From: Gloeophyllum trabeum ATCC 11539
Taxonomy: Eukaryota > Basidiomycota > Agaricomycetes > Gloeophyllales > Gloeophyllaceae
DNA: 64,000 nt
Direction: 5' to 3'
NCBI RefSeq assembly: GCF_000344685.1
Contig: NW_006920413.1
Location: 1,119,717-1,183,716 of the forward strand
Below the pieces are notes generated by a model that ran no database searches, was not told where the DNA came from, and saw only the letters and a program-made list of their open reading frames with translations. This document shows, piece by piece, positions 59,296 to 64,000 of this stretch (position 1 is the first letter of the stretch; each line of letters begins with the position of its first letter). The translations under genes were made by a program, and so were the position numbers.

Positions 59296-61551
59296 ATGTC
59301 GACCACCGTTTCCTCCCTTTGTGTCCCCTCCAAATATCGTCGCCAAAGTACGGACGTCCTGGATGACATGCTTACTTTGCCTCCCATAAGATCTCTCGGC
59401 GACTCTAGCTCCCCGTTACCCTCATCATCGCCTATCGTGCCTCGACTACCAGGTCTCAGTTCAATGGCCCCTTTATCGTCTTCCAAGCGCTCTCCCCTTC
59501 GAAAAACGCACGCGCGTATCCAGTCGAGTCCAGCGCTAGGCTTCGAGATCGGGCTTTATGACGTTGACGATGACAACGGTGGATCCTCCGTTTGGACGCC
59601 CTATAGGCACAATGGCGATCCGGCCGCGGGGAAGGTTGCAAGGACACGGTGGCACTCTGCCGATACTGACATCCCCCTTCCGAGCTTTAGAGCCAGTTTT
59701 TCGCCTAGTGATGACTCTGAGCCTCCCCTCACGTCTGACTTCGACATGTCGGAATTTTCTGAAGATATGGACGTCGATGTCGTGGATCTTTCAGGCGACG
59801 AAGACTTTAGGCAGCCATCATATTCTCATCATCTGCGTCGCGGGCAGGACGCAGAGTTCCCACAAATCGATGCAATCGACTACTCCCATGACCCGAAGTC
59901 CTCGTCTCACTCTGTCTCCGCTGAGCACGGACGCTTAGCCAACCTCACCGCACACGATCCCTCGGCGCTCAGTATTGCGGACATTCTCCTTCAATTCCAC
60001 GATCAACCGCGACATGCCAGATCAGACAGCATTGAACCGCCCCGCCGTGACCCATCACCGTTACCAGAGCACTCCTCAGTGGCATCCGAGGATTCTCCCT
60101 CAGAGGTGTCACATGTTGAGGCGTATGACGCCCCGCCTAGTCCCTTGTCCCCGCTTCCGCCATCGTCGCCTGCGCTGTCGCTTTTGTCGATGGGCCTTGA
60201 TCTGGCGGCCGAGGAAGACGTGAACGATGCAGCCGACGTTGAAGTTGTGGCCGCTACGACGTCGGTCGTGCCGTCGGATTCAATCCCTTCCGGCTCCTCG
60301 GAGTCTTCAAGACCGTCTAAAGTAATGTCTGTTGAGATGTTGCTGCTCCCGAGACATACTACTCCTGAGCCTCAGCCCGCGAAAGTCGAGGAGGTCGAGC
60401 TCGCGCCATTATTAAAGCAACCGCTCGCTAATAAGCAAAACCAGCTTCCCCATACTGCGACCACCAGTACCGCCGTCTCCCTTGACCTTGATATCGAGAC
60501 GAGTGACTTGTCCGCGCTATCATCAAGACCTTCTACACCTGTCTCTCGTCGGGACGCGAATTCCTTGAAAGAGATAGCAAAGGGGAAGCGGGTCGGAACT
60601 GCAGTTCAGGTGACGAAGACGGTGAGAGTCAAAAAGCCTGCTGGGAAGTCTGACGTCAAGGTCGAGGCTATCGAGGACATGGGAGAGAAAACTGCGCTCC
60701 CCAAACGGAAGGATGGCAGTGCATCTGGGTCAGGACAGGAGCAGAGGAGGAGTACAGGTGCTGAGGATGGTCCGAAAAGGAAGAAGATTCGCACCGTCGT
60801 GGACGCACGGGAGGATAGTGGGCCGAAGAAGAAGCAGCGTGGCAAAGAGGAAGCTAAGGGTTCCGCCGACGCTGCTTCATCGAAGGTCCCGAAGAACAAA
60901 CGGAAGAAAGAATCTGAGCCGCCCTCTACATGTCTGGAACCCGTTTCTTTGGAAGCGGAAGGAGACTCCGTATTAAAGCAGCAGTCGCCACCTGTCCGTC
61001 AGCCATCGCCGTCTCCTGAAGCTTCATTATCAACGACTACGCCGGGAGTGCAGGCTGCCACGTCCGATGAGAACGATGGAATGTCGAATACCGAAATGGT
61101 GGGGCTTCTCATCGAGACCTTTGCCATGTCGCGTGCATCGTCTATGCCTCCTTCCTCACTATACAAATCAGCCGTGCAGTGCCGTCCCGCGCTCAAGTCG
61201 CAGCGAAGCAAGGATGAATGGATAGCTGTGATCGAGACAGTTCTCGCTGAAGGCAGAGAGAGATGCGGCGTGTTTGAACGCGTTGAGTCCAGTTACAAGG
61301 TGCGTTCTCAGGAATACTGCGGTGTGGGAAGCGTGTCTCACTCGCTTGTCGCATCCCAGGGCAATTCAGATCGTCCGCTCGAGGCTCAGTGGTTCTACGT
61401 CCCGGAGCGAGACGAAGACCAAGAGAGAGCAGAGCTCATTCGGAGTATGATGCCTCGTCTGGAGAAGCGGAAGGAAACAAGAAAGTACAAGCAGTATTAC
61501 TGGCAACCATTGGACAAGATGTCCAAATGGGACCCTGAAGACGAGATGTGA
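59296..61551 (+). CDS. Large disordered protein with a conserved-looking C-terminal domain, function unknown
   Basis: A 731-residue protein if the 60-nt intron 61300-61359 (GTGCGT...CCCAG) is removed; 751 if it is retained, since the intron is open in frame. I favour removal because it joins FERVESSYK to GNSDRPLEAQWFYVPERDED without a break in character. The first 570 residues are low-complexity: Ser/Pro-rich, with acidic stretches (DMDVDVVDLSGDED) and Lys-rich stretches (KRKKIRTVVDARED, KKKQRGKEEAKG), suggesting a nuclear protein. Residues from about 590 look folded: MVGLLIETFAMSRASSMPPS, RSKDEWIAVIETVLAEGRER, FYVPERDEDQ and KYKQYYWQPLDK. This resembles a winged-helix-like C-terminal module found in other mushroom proteins of unknown role (from memory, not checked). 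No enzymatic motif is seen. Confidence 0.8.
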   Translation: MSTTVSSLCVPSKYRRQSTDVLDDMLTLPPIRSLGDSSSPLPSSSPIVPRLPGLSSMAPLSSSKRSPLRKTHARIQSSPALGFEIGLYDVDDDNGGSSVWTPYRHNGDPAAGKVARTRWHSADTDIPLPSFRASFSPSDDSEPPLTSDFDMSEFSEDMDVDVVDLSGDEDFRQPSYSHHLRRGQDAEFPQIDAIDYSHDPKSSSHSVSAEHGRLANLTAHDPSALSIADILLQFHDQPRHARSDSIEPPRRDPSPLPEHSSVASEDSPSEVSHVEAYDAPPSPLSPLPPSSPALSLLSMGLDLAAEEDVNDAADVEVVAATTSVVPSDSIPSGSSESSRPSKVMSVEMLLLPRHTTPEPQPAKVEEVELAPLLKQPLANKQNQLPHTATTSTAVSLDLDIETSDLSALSSRPSTPVSRRDANSLKEIAKGKRVGTAVQVTKTVRVKKPAGKSDVKVEAIEDMGEKTALPKRKDGSASGSGQEQRRSTGAEDGPKRKKIRTVVDAREDSGPKKKQRGKEEAKGSADAASSKVPKNKRKKESEPPSTCLEPVSLEAEGDSVLKQQSPPVRQPSPSPEASLSTTTPGVQAATSDENDGMSNTEMVGLLIETFAMSRASSMPPSSLYKSAVQCRPALKSQRSKDEWIAVIETVLAEGRERCGVFERVESSYKVRSQEYCGVGSVSHSLVASQGNSDRPLEAQWFYVPERDEDQERAELIRSMMPRLEKRKETRKYKQYYWQPLDKMSKWDPEDEM

Positions 61552-61935
61552 ATGATGGAACTTCTGCTGTATGTCATGGCATGCTATTTATGTTTTCGAA
61601 CTTGCGATTTGTCACGAAATTTATGAATATCTGCATTGTTGTATGGTATCCACATACCTAGTGTCCTCGTAATGCCCAATTCAATCTTCTTCAACACTCA
61701 GTTAGAGTGCTAATCTATAAACCGCAAGAAAGGGAGTGGAGCGCAGAAAGAGGGATGTCCCCTAAATGAAGTTGTGAGGTGTCCTTGTCACAGCCCCGCA
61801 GTAACCAGTTAGCATAATAATGAGTGTCGGCTAGCCCAGCCCGCCTAGCGCTCATCCATCTGTCCTTTACTTTTCTCTCCCACCGGCTGGGACAGCACAC
61901 GAATCTGAGCTTCAACACGCTCCTCGTCGCCAGCC
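61552..61935. other. Intergenic region
   Basis: 3' flank of the 731-residue protein gene and promoter of the methyltransferase-like gene. Nothing else is seen. Confidence 0.5.
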
Positions 61936-63297
61936 ATGTCCTTCTTTAACCGCCACCCGCGCTACACGATCGCGCTCGTTGTCTGCCTCTTCGTCCTCGT
62001 CATCATCCTCTTCAATTCCGACTCTGCTGGGCCTGGAGGACCGAGTGCGTACCGTTTCCGTGGCCAGAGGCGGCCGCCGCCGCCTCCAGGCTTGTATACG
62101 GAGGACGTGGTTGCTATGAACGAGGCGGCGTACCAGGAGTCGCTGAAGGAGAGACAGAAGCTGATTGCCAAGTACGGCCCGACTGCTAGCTCGGTCGAAG
62201 CGTTCCCCAGCCACGGCGAGTTCTACACCCTGTGTAAGCTAGTCTATGATCTCTTTCGCGCGCCATTACTGAGTGTGCCGGCAGGGGACTTCTTCACCCC
62301 CGCATTCCAGTGCCCGCACCGCACCGAGCGAGTCGGCACGCTCGGTGACGGAGGCAAATGGGTCTGTGGCTTGGAGCGGATCGCGAGGAAACCCAAGTGT
62401 GTCATCTACTCCTTCGGTGAGTGTCGCCTTCTTTGGTGCAATCTACCAGGGGCGCCAGCTTCGGTCCATTGTCCCTGCGACCGTCTTCGCATGGGAACGT
62501 CGGTGGGAATGCCCTGAGTGGGTTATCATACCGGGCTCTATTTTCAATTATGGAGACGCGTTCTGCGCGTGGGATGGGGCGCTTTGCTATGAACGGGGGA
62601 GCTGACGTAGTGGTTGTATTTGTGACTAGGTGTCAACGGCGAGTCGAGCTTTGAAGCTACCCTCCTCCAGCGCGCGCCGGGATGCGAAGTGTGGGGCTAC
62701 GACTTTAGTGTAAATTCGGTGAGTATTCTATTCTTCATAATGTCGACGTCATTAAGAGAAGTCTTGCATGTAGTTCGGCCCCGAAATCACTGAAGTTCCG
62801 TCCCTGAATGCGCGGTCCCACTTCTACCCATACGCGCTGGGCTCCTACGACGCCCCCGAATCAAATCCGCCCTACTACACCCTCCAGTCGCTCATGAAGA
62901 AGAACGGCCATGACTTCATTGACATCCTCAAGGTCGACATCGAGGGCGCGGAGTTCGAGTCGCTCACATCTTTCCTCAACGCGCACTCGGTCACCGAGGG
63001 GTTGCCCATCGGTCAGCTGCAGCTTGAGATCCACGCGCGCGACAGTAAGTACGGCGAGTTCAAGAACTTCTTGAAGTGGTGGGAGTCGTTGGAGAGGTTT
63101 GGCCTGCGTCCTTTCTGGACAGAGCCGAACTTGGTGTATGTGAACCTCATCAGAGGGGTTAGGCCTGATTTGGTTGAGGTCAGTTGAGGTTTCCAGTTTG
63201 CCTTCTTCCGTAATTAATCATTTGCTCGACGTCACAGTACTCCTTCATCAACATCAGAGGCCAACACGAACTCGTATCCGACGAGGTCATTCACTAA
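61936..63297 (+). CDS. Single-pass membrane methyltransferase-like protein (METTL24/FkbM type)
   Basis: A 327-residue protein in five exons: 61936-62233, 62285-62416, 62630-62718, 62774-63178, 63238-63297. The N-terminus MSFFNRHPRYTIALVVCLFV with the following residues gives one membrane helix (about 10-28), a type II signal anchor, then a Pro-rich stem. The luminal domain fits the FkbM/Methyltransf_22-like group: FQCPHRTERVGTLGDGGKWVC (a conserved GDGGKWVC), CVIYSFGVNGESSFE, and DFIDILKVDIEGAEFESL, where DIEGAE is the usual FkbM-type acidic motif. HARD and FWTEPNLVYVNL lie near the end. The substrate is unknown; the topology suggests a Golgi or ER lumen role. Intron 2 is long (213 nt). Confidence 0.88.
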
Positions 63298-63947
63298 GAG
63301 CCGCATATGTCTCCCGTATAAGTATCCTAATCCTCTACGGACTTAATCCAGGGCCATTTCCTGGCTCTCGAATGGACCTCACACAATTAATTCTGTCAGC
63401 GGCGTGGGCCAGCGGTCCTCCGTACTCTTGCTCCGCTCCTTAGTGTACTCGTATATGCGCGCACGGTAGAATATAACCGGGGCATTGATCATACCCTCAA
63501 ATACTGTATATCCTCAGAAAGGCCATTCTTATTTATCTTCCACTCTGAGATTTGACTGAGACTGGAGGGCGTCGTCATTTCGGCCCTTTCCGTGGGATCG
63601 AATTCACCGAATATTCGCCGCTCGCGTCGAGGATTCCCTGCAGAGCACCTCGTCCTGCTGTCCGAGTTCCTGTCTGATTCTATGAGTGTTTCTCTTTTCA
63701 TCTGTCTATTGGTTGTTCTTGCAGATGATGACTCTGTTTCTTTTCGAGGGCGCGTAATTTGTAATGCGTCTAGTGATCACTAAATGTGCTCGATATGGGC
63801 GTCAGTCATCATCTTCCTTCTAAATGTTCTATTCGTGATGGGACTCGACCGGCGCGAAGTCCTGCACGACTGGCCGTGGGGGCAAGCAAGTCAGCTGTTT
63901 ATGCAGCTGTATTATTCGAAGCCGTTGTATGTAATCCTCAGGCTCGG
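63298..63947. other. 3' flank and gene-free right end
   Basis: 3' flank of the methyltransferase-like gene. Short frames have no motifs. Confidence 0.45.
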
Positions 63948-63955
63948 TATAAAAG
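63948..63955 (+). promoter_or_regulatory. TATA box near the window edge
   Basis: TATAAAAG on the plus strand, followed by a GC-rich stretch. It probably belongs to a gene starting beyond 64000 that cannot be seen. Confidence 0.35.
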
Positions 63956-64000
63956 CAGGGGGAATGTGTTGAACCCCCCCTGCAACCGGGTTCGCTATGG

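Overview
This 64 kb window comes from the nuclear genome of a filamentous basidiomycete, most likely a mushroom-forming Agaricomycete (inference). The genes are split by many short GT-AG introns, usually 45-75 nt. Their families fit: Zn2Cys6 regulators, an F-box/LRR protein of the mushroom type, a secreted beta-mannosidase, a membrane-anchored cysteine synthase, and core eukaryotic genes (ADA2, CTR9, SPC3, RPS0, CHK2, API5, GLO1). I rebuilt 23 multi-exon gene models by hand from splice signals, reading phase and family motifs. In every model the exon lengths add up to an open reading frame; the one exception is an in-frame TAG in the F-box gene.

Layout. 1-1288: no gene seen. 1289-3527: Zn2Cys6 regulator. 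3528-5670: gene-free stretch with a 1.1 kb element of two 394-bp inverted arms. 5671-10100: 16-exon aromatic-acid-exporter/FUSC-type membrane transporter. 10386-13309: HIT zinc-finger protein and Rieske oxygenase, both minus strand. 14198-22810, plus strand: glycerol-3-phosphate acyltransferase, FHA-containing CHK2/Cds1 kinase, homocysteine S-methyltransferase and ribosomal protein S0. 23232-32318: F-box/LRR (minus), API5 (plus), a regulator with its zinc cluster at the C-terminus (minus) and signal peptidase subunit SPC3 (minus). 32319-35583: gene-poor. 35584-44468: secreted beta-mannosidase (minus), cysteine synthase (plus), ADA2 (minus). 45038-51135: CTR9 (plus) and a Nudix NADH pyrophosphatase (minus). 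51136-53149: mostly empty. 53150-57866: mitochondrial carrier, two convergent paralogous CoA-binding proteins and glyoxalase I. 59296-63297: a 731-residue protein of unknown function and a single-pass membrane methyltransferase-like protein. The last 700 bp hold no gene, but a TATA box near the edge points to a gene starting just outside.

There is no obvious biosynthetic cluster; most genes are housekeeping. The most unusual features are very small internal exons (6, 7, 11, 13, 13 and 14 nt), several in the middle of conserved motifs; the near-identical inverted repeat upstream of the transporter; and the tail-to-tail CoA-binding pair, whose four exons have identical lengths (96, 51, 96, 183 nt). 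I found no tRNA or rRNA gene, CRISPR array or recognisable intact transposase.
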